Part shown: positions 41,171 to 53,029 of the stretch, one piece after another
Position numbering within the stretch: position 1 is the stretch's first letter
How the letters are laid out: each line of letters starts with the position of its first letter
Origin: Gorsachius magnificus
Lineage: Eukaryota > Chordata > Aves > Pelecaniformes > Ardeidae
Direction: 5' to 3'
Length of the DNA stretch: 64,000 nucleotides
Assembly (NCBI GenBank): GCA_034008185.1
Contig: CM067105.1
Coordinates: 2,046,001-2,110,000, forward strand
The notes under the pieces: model-generated
Databases searched by the model: none
Told to the model about the DNA's origin: nothing
What the model saw: the letters and a program-made list of their open reading frames with translations, nothing else
Program-made: the position numbers and the translations under genes

Positions 41171-42547
41171 TTTGGTAGCCGATTTAATGTGTTCGTAGAG
41201 ATGGCCCAGCAGATTTGTCATGCCTCCTACAAGGTAACAGCATGAGGAATTGTGGGACACTACAGACAACAAGAGGAGTTGCTAGTTTAATGGAACTGCT
41301 GGCCAAGGTAGGAATTCCCATGGTGACAAGCTGAGGAGCACCAATTGAGGGTACAAAGGACCCTAGTACAAACTAGCGCCAGGGAGGTAGAGAGATGGGC
41401 TGTTTGCATGGGGGGTACAAGGATGATGTCGCAGATGGGAGGGTGAGAGAAGAAAAAATATACTTTATGGATAGTAAGCAGTGAGTTAATAAGGCTCAAT
41501 GGTAAATGCAGCCATTGATTAAGAAGTTCTGATGGCAAGGTACACTTGGTTATTGACTGCATAGCGAACAGGGTCAGACAAAACTGTCAGGGAGACCCTC
41601 CCGTTGAGTCATGAGGTTCAGAAAGGACCCCCTTGCTTTCTAAACTCCTTCCTCAGAGAGGAGTCCAAGTGCACCTGGATCCAGTACTGGTCCCAGACTT
41701 GTTCAGTGGTTCATGCCTAAAGGTATGTGCAATCAATCCTTTATATCACTCAGCTAAGGTTTCAATGTTTACCATGCTGGTAGTTACTGTTGCAGCAAGG
41801 AATCTCTCAACCTCGACGAGTGACCTTGAGAGGTGTCCATGCTCCTGGGGAGATCCTGGCGTGCAGCCCACTGGTGTGCAGGAGAGCTCAGAGGGCTTTT
41901 GGGCTGCTCACTATTGATGGGGGTAAGATGGCTGACTCATAGGCATGTTTACATACCAAGTACAGATGTTGGTTTCTTCCAAATTTGAGTCAGACAATGA
42001 CCAGCACCGTGGTTAGGTGGACACAGCGCCATAAATCGGACCCTGGCTATTGCGTTTCTATCTGTCTCCCCAAAATCCCCTTTTGGAGCTGGATGCATCC
42101 ATCCCGATGAGACGCATCCATCACGACAGCCACTGGGGGTTATCGCTTTTGAGCAGTGAAAATGGGGGGGTGGGGCATGGTGTACACCACCACACCATGT
42201 TCCTGCTGCTGGCCTATCACCTCCAGAGGCAGAAATGACCTCACAGTCCCCTTCACAGCCATGTGCTTCCTACTGGAGTGGGAGTTTCTGAGACACCATC
42301 GACCTTACCATACCATATATCCATCCTGCTCCTTACAGCCCAGGACCTGACCAGATAAAGGAATGCTTGTTTTATCAAATTTATCAAAGACATTTCCTAG
42401 TAACAATTTGGGTGGAGAAACATTCTTCACAGGAACTGCTGCATTTCTGTTGACACATTCTATATCTCTTCTGCCTCTTTATTTTTTCACTCGTCTTCCT
42501 CCACCCATTCTGTGTTCAGAAACCTCCCCAAGGGACAGATTCACTCA
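41171..42547. other. Possible old LTR-derived sequence, no gene
   Basis: No ORF of interest. The stretch 41560-41740 (GACCCTCCCGTTGAGTCATGAGG and following) and its surroundings have the look of a decayed LTR, but I cannot set ends or a family. A near-palindromic pair of CATCC/GATGAGACGCATCC motifs lies at 42090-42125. Confidence 0.25.
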
Positions 42548-43230
42548 ATCATAGAATAACTCAGGTGTGAAGAGAGCCCTGAACATCACCTTGCCTCACT
42601 CTCCTGCTCAAGGCAGGCTGGACCAGATGAGGCTCTTCAAGGCCTCCACCCAGCTTTGCTTCATCCACAAAGGAGCTGAAAGCGTGCTCTAACATACTCT
42701 ACAGGGGGATGATCAATATGTTCCACAGTGTTGGCCCAAGTGCTGGCCAGTGAGGGCTGCCACTAGTAGCTGCTTGTTCAGAGGACTTTGGACCACCGAT
42801 GACATTTGGGCTTGATCGCCCAGCCAACTTCCCACCCAACGTCCACTTCTTCAGCCCAGACAGCACTAATCTGGCAATAAGGACACCACAGGAGACCATG
42901 TCAAAGGCCTTGACAAATTCCATGTACACAGCACGCCTTTCTTCCCCCTGCCCATTTTGGTGCAGCAATTCCTTTGTTGTCCTTCAGGTGCCTGGAAATG
43001 GCTGCAGGAGGACGTGTCCCATCCGCTTCCCAGGGATGGATGTAGGCTGACCAGCCAGTAATTCTCCCAGTTCTCTGGGGATTAACATCTCCCTTTTGCA
43101 AGGACCCCAGAACATCTCTGTTTGCTCTGACAGCACAATCCAGAATCGCAGGCAAGGGTGAAGTAGCAGACAGGAGCACTTGCAATGAGCCTGTCCAAAG
43201 CAGTTGAGGGGAACCTCACTGGCCAGTGGG
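42548..43230 (-). mobile_element. Old CR1 LINE fragment
   Basis: The minus-strand frame 42699-42968 reads VYMEFVKAFDMVSCGVLIARL and SGSPHWPALGPTLWNI, the decayed equivalents of the CR1 [13 protein letters not shown] and [15 protein letters not shown]. The tail at 42548 (ATAGAATAACTCAGGTGTG) is diverged. Confidence 0.7.
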
Positions 43231-44371
43231 TTTTTTCCTGACTCACACACAGAAATGTCAGGGTTCTGTCAAGCATCCACATCTGAGCTGAACTTGCACA
43301 CTCCTCATACACACAGGAGTGTTCAGAGACTGGAGTCCTTCCCTTGCACATGAAGAGGCAGTGCACTGCCACAGTCCTAGTGTCTCGCTGGCTTCCTGCT
43401 GCCTTTCCAAGAGTCTGGGAGGCACCTCAGCCCTGCAATGGATTGCCCTGCTCTGCATTCATGTGAGATGCCCCCTGGCATGAGTTATGGACACAGGGAC
43501 CATGGTTCAAGGAAGCACATCACAAGGTTGAATTCAGGCATCTTTCCATAGGACGTTACTCCTAACATGAAGTGACCTCAAGGCACTGTCTGTCCCACAG
43601 GCCTTCATGGAACCCCAAGGAACAGCTGATGGCATTTGTGCTCACTCAGTTCCCCTCACCTCATGTACATGATGTGCATGCTTACTTCTCATCTGTACAA
43701 AGAAAACATGGACTTCTGACCTACTCATTCAGTGACCTTCCATGGAGGGACAAAGAATCTCTCCAAGCTGCTGTGAGAGTCCAGAGCTGGAGATGGCGGT
43801 TGAGAGGGGCCAGTCCAGGATTATTGCCCTGGGGCAGCTTCCCCAGGGTGTCCAGCAAGCAGAGGCATAGACCAGACCCTGCTCTGCTGGTCCTTCAGGT
43901 CTCTCACAGGAGGCCTGGCTGTGTGAGGACACTGCTGCATGCCCCAACCCTGCACACTCACATTGTTTATCTGTATACTGGTGTTTTCATCTGTGGGCCA
44001 CTTTCTTGAGCATGTTCTTGAGATAAACTTTGGAAGGAGACCTAAGCCTTCAGGCACTGCCCTGAGGAGATCTCCTTTTTGTGGAAATGCTGTTATGGAG
44101 GTCAGCTTGGTCACAAAAGTGCCCATTACCCATCCTTTCCTGCTGTCAGAGGACTACCACACAGCATAACTAATCAAGCTGCCAGAGTACTCAAGTCTTA
44201 CAGCACCAAGTGGAAAGTGAAGAGACTTGAAAGACCAAGTGCTGGTGCTGCATGGCAGTGGTGCCTTACCAGGACTCTTTCCCCCTTCACCCATGAACAC
44301 AGAAACTGCCCTGGAACTCTAAACAGGCATTGACGAAAGATCACAGGGAAGAAAAAGTCATTGAAAGGCCC
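43231..44371. other. Distal 3' flank of OR gene 2, no gene seen
   Basis: About 1.1 kb without recognised repeats or conserved ORFs. Several short ORFs overlap on both strands without motifs. Confidence 0.4.
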
Positions 44372-44377
44372 TTTATT
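44372..44377 (-). terminator. Putative poly(A) signal of OR gene 2
   Basis: AATAAA on the minus strand, 193 bases after the OR stop. Corresponding signals flank OR gene 3 (195 bases) and the OR pseudogene at 61 kb, in homologous flanking sequence. Confidence 0.55.
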
Positions 44378-44569
44378 TTGTTAAAACACACAGAGAGCAG
44401 GGCTCCTCATTTGCACAGCCAGTCAGGAAAACAAAGAAGACAGTGAATTGAAAGAGAATGACAGCATTACCAGAAGTAAAAAAGCACCACCATGAAAAAA
44501 AAAATACAGAAGACAGGCAGGGCCTGCAGTGAGTTACATTATAGCTGCTATGCAGGAGAATTTTATTGC

Positions 44570-45496
44570 TTAGAAAAAACATCCATTTGTCAGTTTCCAT
44601 AGAGCTTCCTTGAGCTCCTGGTTCCTCATGCTATAGATGAGGGGGTTCAGTGATGGAGGAACTACTGTGTACAGAACAGCCACCACCAGATCCAGGGATG
44701 AGGAGGAGATGGAGGGGGGCTTCAGGTAGGCAAACATTACAGTGCTGATAAACAGGGAGACCACAGCAAGGTGAGGGAGGCACGTGGAAAAGGCTTTGTG
44801 CCGCCCCTGCTGTGAGGGGATCCTCAGCACAGCCCTGAAGATCTGCACATAGGACACCACAATGAAAACAAAGCATCCAAGTGCTAAACAGGAACTGATC
44901 ACAATAAGCTCAAATTCCCTGAGGTAGGCATGGGAGCAGGAGAGCTTGAGGATCTGGGGGATTTCACAGAAGAACTGGTCCACAGCATTGCCCTTGCACA
45001 GTGGTAGTGAAAATGTATTGGCCGCGTGCAGCACAGCACTGAGAAAGCCACTGCCCCAGGCAGCTGCTACCATGTGGACACAAGCTCTGCTGCCCAGCAC
45101 GGTCCCGTAGTGCAGGGGTTTGCAGATGGCAATGTAGCGGTCATAGGCCATGACAGTCAGAAGACAATACTCTGCTGCTGTCAAGAATGTAAACAGAAAG
45201 AGCTGGACAGCACATCCCATGTAGGAGATGTTCCTGGTGTCCCGGAGGGAATTGGCCATTGATTTGGGGACAGTGGTTGAGATGGATCCCAGGTCAAGGA
45301 TGGAGAGGTTGAGGAGGAAGAAGTACATGGGGGTGTGGAGGCGGTGGTCACAGGCTATGGCGGTGATGATGAGGCCGTTTCCCAGGAGGGCAGCCAGGTA
45401 GATGCCCAGGAAGAGCCAGAAGTGCAAGACCTGCAGCTCCCGTGTGTCTGCAAAAGCCAGGAGGAGGAACTGGGTGACGGAGCTGATGTTAGATAT
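44570..45496 (-). pseudogene. Olfactory receptor, family-14-like, start codon ATG changed to ATA
   Basis: The full seven-transmembrane frame is preserved: GNGLIITAIA, LHTPMYFFLLNLSILD, MAYDRYIAIC, KAFSTCLPHLAVVSLF and NPLIYSMRNQ, ending at 44570. The codon homologous to the start of its sisters (45494-45496) is ATA, so the protein begins ISNISSVTQF instead of MSNSSS. The frame is open upstream to an ATG at 45577, but a splice acceptor (GTGCCTTCCTCTAAG, exon from about 45524) places that ATG in the intron. The only ATG in the exon before the coding region (ATGCCAAGAGG) is out of frame. The receptor is probably not translated normally, although the body looks recently functional. An upstream exon supplying an in-frame start would rescue it. 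Confidence 0.85.
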
Positions 45497-48400
45497 TTGC
45501 AGCCTCTTGGCATGGTGTCCTGTTCTTAGAGGAAGGCACAATGAACAGTTAGGGGAGATGTCTCTGAGGAAAATCAAAGACTTTGACCAAGACCTTCACA
45601 ATGCTACACACCTTGCTCCCCATTCCTTTCCCAGGAGACCTTCCTTCAGCTCCTTGCCTGCAGCCCTGGCTTGTGCTGGCTCAGTGAGCCATGAGGAGCA
45701 GGGCCTCTGCCAGTTGGCTACTGAGGAGTCAGCCCTGCTCTGCAGCACTGAGCTCATGGGAACGGTGCGGGCAGGGGGCAGTCCTGGTGTTTCCTTTTCC
45801 AAATTAATCTGCTCCTATAGCAGAAGGGTTTGTCAGCTTATCCACTCTCCATGCTAAGGAACTGGGATAGCAGAATGCAATTTGAGAGTTTTGGGGACTT
45901 TAAAGCTCCTCCCATCTTACCTGAAGAGTTTTCGTGGATGTAAGAAACCTTCAGCATTTCTTCTACACTCAGGGAGAACAGAGCGAGTCCCACGAGGGCA
46001 AAGAGTTGCCTGTGGCTTAGTGCAGAGTGAGAGTACCTGGTCTGTCCCTGTGACTTGCTCTGAGCTGCTACTCTCTTGTTCTTCATGAGATGGAGGGTGA
46101 TCACAGTCATGTGTTACCCTGAAAAACAACCAGACACTTACCCTCTCTCAAGGTCTCTGTACCCCACTCCAAGCTAAGGACACACATGGCTCAATTCACC
46201 AACCAAAAGCATTTTCTCTACAGAGAAACCCCACCTCCCCAGAAAGCCTGTCAGCAAGAAAGAAATAACAATAACACAGAACAGTGGAGAAACTAGCACA
46301 TATCCAGTGAGGGTCTGGCTGGGAGAGGCCAGGGCAGAGGCAGGCGGGCCCTCAGGCAGCGTTACCCTGCCCCAGCTCTGCACGTCACCTCCCAGGCACC
46401 ACCATTGCCGGGCAGCTGCTCTCAGCCCCTGGACTCTGCAGAAGGAAATGGCCACGGGGCTGGAGAGCTGCCCCACATTTCTCTGTTTAGTTTCCTCTCA
46501 TTCCCTGTTCATACCCCTGCTTCCTAGAGCTTCTCACCCTGGGAAGTGTTTCCCTGTCCCATGTCTTTTCCCTGCCAGCACTCAGAGACCCCATCCCAAC
46601 GTCTGTGCACTCCCCCTGGCCCTACAGAAACCTGCCTGTTTGCAGGCGCTGGCTGGGCGCATGTTCCTGTTTGCAGGTTGGAAAGTGTGATTCAGAAAAA
46701 TCCTGATGGGTCCAGCAGTGTTGATGCTTCTGCCATAGGCAGAGGAGTGGCTGAAGGCACATTAGGAGAATCCTGGCAGACCTACGGATCACTCAAAGTT
46801 ACAGTGCAGCAGTCTGAGAGACATGCCAAGATTAAAAACTCCTTAATTGCTTTTTTCCCCTCCCATTCCCCAACAGTAGGAAACTGAAAACACAGACTCA
46901 GTAAAGTCCCTTATCTTTTTAGTAACCCTTGTCTTGACTTTCCCTTTAAAACCAGCCCTGGATGTGAGCTGAAGCTCTGAGTACCCCTGACCCACACAGC
47001 ACCCTCTCAACAGCAGAAGGACCCTGCCTTGCTGGGGGTCACTCCTTCAAAACACAGCTTCTCCCTGAAGAACCCTGGGGAGCTCCCCGGGCAGGCTGAG
47101 TGAGAGGGCAGGCTCCCCTGGCAGGCAGCAGAGTCCCTGTCCCAGCACACAGCCACCTGGGGTGCAGGGACCCTGCCGGGAAGGACAGCCCTGGACATAT
47201 GTCCCTGCCTGCACACCCACCTTCACACCCTGCAGCCATCCCTGGGAGAAGGCAACCATCAGGCCCTGGCCCTCTGGTGGTGCAGCAGGGAAGCCCTGCT
47301 CTGCAGAACATCCTCCTCCTCTGCACCAGAGAAAGTCTGAGGGTTGTACTTACCTATCACGTAGGCTGTGCGATGTGCCAGCTGTAGGAGAGCCCACCAG
47401 GATCTGCAGATGCAATGCCCTGCAGCCACAGACTTACTCTCGGTCAAGATTTCTCTCCCCATGAGCTCTCAGAATCCTCCCACCCCAGGCTGCTTTTAAC
47501 CTATCTCTGCCTCACTCCTCTCCTCTCGCTGCCTGCAGGCAGTGCCCTCAGCCCTGCTGTGCTTTGCAGAGGAGCTGCTCCTGGGCAGAGCTGTCTCTCA
47601 GCAGCGCTGCCCCCTTGCCATGAGCTCCCTCCATCCCAGGAGCCCAGCCCAGCTCAGCAGCAGAGGACCAGCCCAAAGTCCCCTCCCTCCAGGTGTCCCT
47701 GGGGCTCCAGGGGAACCCCTACTGTGCAGCAGACTGAAGTCATCCCCGATGTTCCCTCTCTCCACTGGGGAGATGCACTTCTTCCAGCACTGTAATTTAT
47801 CCTATGAGGGAAAGATTTGGGCATTAGAATCGCCTTTCCTTATTCCTTCATTAGACAGGACGCATAGACTTTGACATGGAAGCGATCTCCTTTTACCCAT
47901 TCTGACTCAATCAGGGCACCTCATCCTGGGTGTGCTAATAACATCTATGCCAGTAAGAAAAGCCCTTAGGACACGCAGACAGTGACAGTGCATGATCTCC
48001 TTTACCCCTGCTGAGGCAAGGGATTCAGCTGACCCCATCTAGGCATTGGTATGTAGTCCTGGTGCTGAAAGGGGACTCAGCTCCCTCTATGCTTGCCACA
48101 AGCCACAGGAGGTGGGATTCCTCTGGCCGCAGCTCAGCTGTGCAAATATAGGCACCTGCATGGGAGCTCCTTGTCTCAGCTCCCATCCTCATCAATGGAG
48201 AGGGATTCTAGGAGTGAGATGCAAATGTCTGGTGACATCTGAGGTGCCAGAGGTGGTCAAAGATACATGCAGGGAGCTGTAAACTGAAACGGAGCAGCTC
48301 ATAGAGATAGGGCAGCATCTGGGGGCATCCTCTTGGAGGCTGTTGAGAATTCCCTTTGGCCAAATGCAATGACAGCTAGGGTCCAAATGAAGGGCAGCTG

Positions 48401-48720
48401 AACTCATGATGGTCAGGGCAGCTCATAGAGTTATTTACCTAAACAGTTTCAGTCAGGTGCCATAGGGAGAGCTCAGTCTCTTCTCCTTCCGCTAGACTTA
48501 CTAGATTTCCACTGACCACATTGCCCGTGTCCTCATGTTCATCCCCACAGTGACTTACAGAATTCAGGGTATCTGCTCCATTTCCTGTTCACATCCAGGC
48601 CCAGGGAGCTACATGAGATGCCTGGGCTTGCAGGAACAGCAGAGGACCTCCAGGAAAGCAATGCCAGTTCAGGCCATTTGTGTGACAGACGCCCCAGACG
48701 GCATTGCAGGGAGTGGGACT
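45497..48720 (+). repeat. OR-upstream cassette, copy B (5' flank of OR gene 2)
   Basis: The most recognisable parts are 46510-46680 (diverged), 47010-47410 (GACCCTGCCTTGCTGGGGGTCACTCC and following), 47415-47790 (GCAATGCCCTGCAGCCACAGACT and following) and 47990-48620. It runs in the same order as copies A, C and D, and the inverse of copy C at 53.0-54.9 kb. No gene is supported in it. The part nearest the OR (45524-46500) shows only non-conserved ORFs. Confidence 0.75.
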
Positions 48721-49112
48721 GACTGCCTGTGTGCCATTGGCTGTTGCCATCAGATGCCATGAGAGGGACAAGGTCTTTCCATCCTCTACCCAACAGTTGC
48801 AGGCATTGCGCGAACATGAAGCACATCACACTGGGGTCTTTACTCACAGCCATGGTGATACAGCCAGGGAACAGACCAATCACAGTCACCATGTGCCTGG
48901 ACACATCTTGTCTTCAAGGACAGCATCCTTCAAGCACAGCAATGATCCTTAGAAAAAACTCAACTGAAGCTGGAAAAGGAATGCAACGAGCACCACAAGA
49001 GCAGACATTCCCCATCTGCCAGGATGAGGCATTCTCACATAAGGATGGGATGGCTAATCCACATTTCACACCAGCATGATATTTCAATGTTAAGTAGGAA
49101 TAAAATTTCCCA

Positions 49113-50335
49113 TTAGGACATCCCCAAGGTAACCCCCATGGGGGCTGGATCTACACCAGTTTCACAGGTCCAGGTACGAATGTAGTCCATGAAATATACA
49201 CCAGGTTTAGCAGTGAGTGGCAGGCTTTCCAAAGGGCGGTCTGTACGGAGTATGCCACAATATTTAACTCTGTTATCATCTTCATTTTTTTTATAGGTCT
49301 TGTTGCATAGAATATATGGGATTCTGTACCCACAGGAAGGGTACCCCAACAAATACACATCCCTTATCAGAACCATTACTCTCTCCAAGAGCCAGGTTTC
49401 AGGGGGGTCTCCAGGACCCGTATTGCAGTCCAGAACTTTAACACATTTAAATGATCGGACTGGCTATGCTGTGGGGGATGCACATATCTTAGGGGTTGTA
49501 GGAGAGGTCTCATCTCTGACCACATCCACTGCGTCATGGTCAAGTTTCTGGGTTCACACTGCATGCTGTTGGGAAGCTGTATGCACCAAGAGAGACTCAC
49601 ATTTAGGGAATAAGCAGCCTCATAAAAATCCGGTTGTAACGGGTGAAAGGAGGAGTCAAATGGGAAATAGGAACAAGGTACAGAATACAGGCCAACTGGA
49701 TGGATACTGCAGGTTCCTGGAGAAAGTGGTGGACAGTTAGATAAGGCACCTCAAGAACTTCCTACCAATCCCAATCCAAAGGTGAAATTAATTGGTGGGT
49801 GAGTAGCATTACAAGAAGACTGTTCCCAGAAATGTGACTTAGACTTGCTATTATAAGCAAAATACGAGTCGTTCTGCCCCCAGGTAAAGTTTTTAATCAC
49901 GGTACAGTGAATAGCTTCGGAATAGCTTTTTGTCAAGAGGTAATCAGCTCTCCACTGAATAGAAGTTGTCCAAATAGTGGGCAACAAGCCATAGGGTTGT
50001 TCTACGGTTTGACTCATTTCCCAGCTATACACAACGTTGAGTGATGTAGCAAAACACGTCAGTCCTTGTTCAGTTGACTGAGGAAGAGCAACACATATGC
50101 CTTGTTTTGTTCTAATGACCCTCCAAATTAGTTCCCAGCCAAGGACTGGAGAATCATTGTCTCCACTCCTTCCCCTCTCTCCTTGCCTGGTGGAGAGAAG
50201 GAAAGGGAGAACTGGCCATAACAAAAAGGATAGATTCATACTAAGGCTGCTATTAAACCAATAATCAAAAGCGTTAAGCAGAAGCTGAAGGCCAACATGT
50301 GGTATCACACCGAAATTCATTGAAGTGTTGACCAC
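49113..50335 (-). pseudogene. Retroviral env surface-subunit remnant
   Basis: A minus-strand env in three frames. 50335-49751 begins with a hydrophobic leader (MNLSFLLWPVLPFLLST) and continues with many N-glycosylation sites (NFT, NDS, NAT). The region 49600-49376, in another frame, contains NVS and NLT and a SMQCEPRN segment. 49388-49113 holds CNKTYKK and DYIRTWTCETG. A glycosylated, Cys-containing ectodomain following a pol end identifies the surface subunit. At least two frameshifts separate the parts, and no transmembrane subunit or LTR is seen below 49113. The group is uncertain. Confidence 0.65.
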
Positions 50336-50414
50336 GTAGGCACTTCTGACAGGCGAGGATCAGTTTTCTCCCAGCAAGAAAAGAAAAGAAACTCGGTTCC
50401 CTCTCAAACTGCTT

Positions 50415-50721
50415 TTAGAAAGAGGGAATAATCCACCTAGTATCAATTTTATGATCTTTTCCATGGCTATCGGTAGCCACCCAAGCGTAAAGTTTCAGTG
50501 AAATCTTTAAGGTTAGCAGAACTTCTCCTACTGTAGGTAGGTCTACTAGTACTGTTTGTCCTGGATAACACGGGACTCCTTTGCAACTCTCTGGCTTCTT
50601 TGTCCCTGAGAGGAGGCTGGGGGGTTCAGGCAGAAAGCAGTAAGCCTAGAGCATCTGTTTGCCCCCATCGACTATTGGCCTTGGTCACGGCATCCCTCAT
50701 GAGTCCCGACCAGCCAGGATC
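50415..50721 (-). pseudogene. Retroviral pol end (integrase C-terminal domain)
   Basis: On the minus strand the frame ending at 50415 reads PCYPGQTVLVDLPTVGEVLL, then AWVATDSHGK and IDTRWIIPSF before the stop. This is the integrase C-terminal domain. It lies immediately upstream of the env leader, the normal pol-env order. The ORF is open from about 50610; further upstream there is a stop and then a CR1 tail at about 50722, so the rest of pol is missing. It differs from the integrase ends of the other two ERVs in the window. Confidence 0.6.
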
Positions 50722-52120
50722 ATGGAATCGTTTAGGTTGGAAAAGACCCTTCAGATCATCAGGTCCAAACGTTAGCCTAATGATGCCATCCCACCACTAA
50801 ACCCTGTCCCTCAGCACCTTGTCTGCCTGGCTTTTAAATACCCCCAGGGATAGGGACTCCACCACTTCCCTGAGCAGCCCCTTCCGGTGCCTGATAACTC
50901 TTTCAGCGAAGAAATTTTTCCTAATGTCCAACTTAAACCTCCCCTGGCGCAACTTGAGACCATTTCCCCTCGTCCCATCACCCATTAGCAGGGAGAAGAG
51001 CCAGAAACCCCCCCGGCTCCCCCCTCCTCTCAGGCAGTTGTAGGGAGTGATAAGGTCTCCCCTCAGCCTCTTCTTCTCCAGCCTGAACACCCCTAGCTCT
51101 CCCAGCTGCTCCCCAGCAGCCTGGGGCTCCAGAACCCTCATCAGCTTTGTTGTCCTTCTCTGGACACGCTCCAGTCCCTCCATGTCTTTCTGGGAGTGAA
51201 GGGCCAACCCCCATTTGAGGGGCGGCCTCCCTAGTGCCCAGGACAGGGGCACGGTCACTGCCCTGCTCCTGCTGGCCACACCAGTCCTGATACAAGCCAG
51301 GATGCCATTGGCCTTCTTGGCCACCTGGGCACACTGCTGGCTCATATTCAGCCGGCTGTCAACCAGCACCCCCAGGTCTTTTTCCACCAGGCAGCTTTTC
51401 TAGCCACTCTTCCCCAAGCTTTAGCGCTGCATGGGGTTGTTGTGACCAAAGTGCAGGACCCGGGACTTGGCCTTGTTGAACCTCATACAGTTGGCCTCGG
51501 CCCATCGATCCAGCCTGTCCAGGTCCCTCTGCAGAGCCCTCCTCCCCTCCAGCAGATCAACACTACCACCCAGTTTGGTGTCGTCTGCAAATTTACTGAG
51601 GGCATACTCAATCCCCTCGTCCAGGTCATTGATAAAGATATTAATCAAGACCGGCCCTAGAACTGAGCCCTGGGGGACACTGCTTGTGACCGGCCACCAA
51701 CTGGATTTATCTCCATTCACCACGACTCTCTGGGCTCGGCCACCCAGCCAGTTTTTAACCCAGTGAAGAGTACATCCATCTAGGCCATGAACTGCCAGCT
51801 TCTCCAGGAGAATCCTATGGGAGACTGTGTTGAAGGCTTTGCTGAAGTCCAGGTAAACAACATCCACAGCCTTTCCCTCATCTACCAGGAGGGTCACTTG
51901 ATCATAGAAGGAGATCAGGTTGGTCAGGCAGGACCTGCCTTTCATGAACCCATGTTGGCTGGACCTGATCCCCTGATTGTCCTGCATATGCCTGGTGAGC
52001 ACACTCAAGCTGAACCTCCCAAAAACCTTGGTACTGAGCTCAGAGTGAACAGCCTGTTGTTCCCCAGATTCTTCCTTTGGCCCTTCTTGTAGATGGGTGT
52101 CACATTTGGGTGGGTGGCCC
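50722..52120 (-). mobile_element. CR1 LINE, RT and 3' end
   Basis: The 3' end is at 50722 (reversed tail ATCATGGAATCGTTTAGG). The minus-strand frame 52122-51421 shows [52 protein letters not shown] and FADDTKLGG, and frame 51387-50797 the C-terminal part ([13 protein letters not shown]). One break lies between them near 51400, where an in-frame stop follows the arginine. It belongs to the same young subfamily as the copies at 8.9 and 19.6 kb. Confidence 0.9.
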
Positions 52121-52990
52121 ATTACTCCAGCATCAATTTGTCCTTTGGGATAGCAGGCCTGCCCTCCAGTGTAGTGTCTGCTCTCCTCAATACGGTGTCA
52201 CCTACACATGCTCTCATCTCTTCCAGGTCATTATAAATAAGTTAATCACGGCAGGTGGCAGAAAAGAGCCCTGCAGGAACCTACTAGCTATAGTCCTCCA
52301 GGCAGATTAACACACATTGGACACATCCCTAGCTACCTGCCTCCAAACAGAGTACCTCTCACTGACCACAAAGCTCTGAGCCTGACCATCCATCCATCCA
52401 TTTATTTACCCATTTACTTATCCACACAGGGATCCTCACAAGAATATGGCAGGGGGGAATGATGTTGCAAACTTCGCTGACTTCCAAGTTAAAAGACCAC
52501 CACTCCTCTCCTCTGTCCAGCAATCCTGTCCTTTCATCACAGAAAGCAAAGAGGATGGTGAGAGACAAGTGACCCTGGGTAAATCCAGTCCCCTTCTCTT
52601 TCAGACACCCAGAAATGGGATCTGAGTGGACACGCTCTGGGGCACAGCCTTTTGCTCCTCTGCACAGCCTTTGGGCATTTTGGAAAGGTTCATGCAACAC
52701 GTTGGTGCATTTCCACCATTGTCAAGGAGTCCCCAAAGATTCCATGACCTTTCAAATGTGATTGAGAGTGGCTTCACTGTGACACCAGCCTGCTCACTCA
52801 GCTCCATGGGATGCTGCCCTTCCTCTCCCAGAGACCGGTAAGGATTGCATTTGCTCAAGTGATCCCTGACTTGATCCTCGTCCACCACTGGTTGATCTCC
52901 TCCAGAGTCCTGCTCTGAATCACAGAGGCGTGGGAGACCTTGCTGGGAGAGACTGAGGCAAAGAGGACACAGAGAAGCTCAGGTCTTACT
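52121..52990 (-). mobile_element. Old CR1 fragment
   Basis: The minus-strand frame 52888-52601 reads DQVRDHLSKCNPYRSLGEEG, the old CR1 pre-RT segment. The lower part (52140-52330) is reversed RT sequence (CCTGCAGGAACCTACTAGC). A paralogue of the segment at 21.1-21.8 kb. Confidence 0.6.
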
Positions 52991-53029
52991 GAATTCAGCA
53001 GTGGCCACACAGTATCCGTGTTTCTCCCT

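Noticed and set aside
48535..49079. Overlapping ORFs between cassette B and the env remnant
   Set aside because: No family motif, no conservation in the paralogous flanks, and frames on both strands are equally open.
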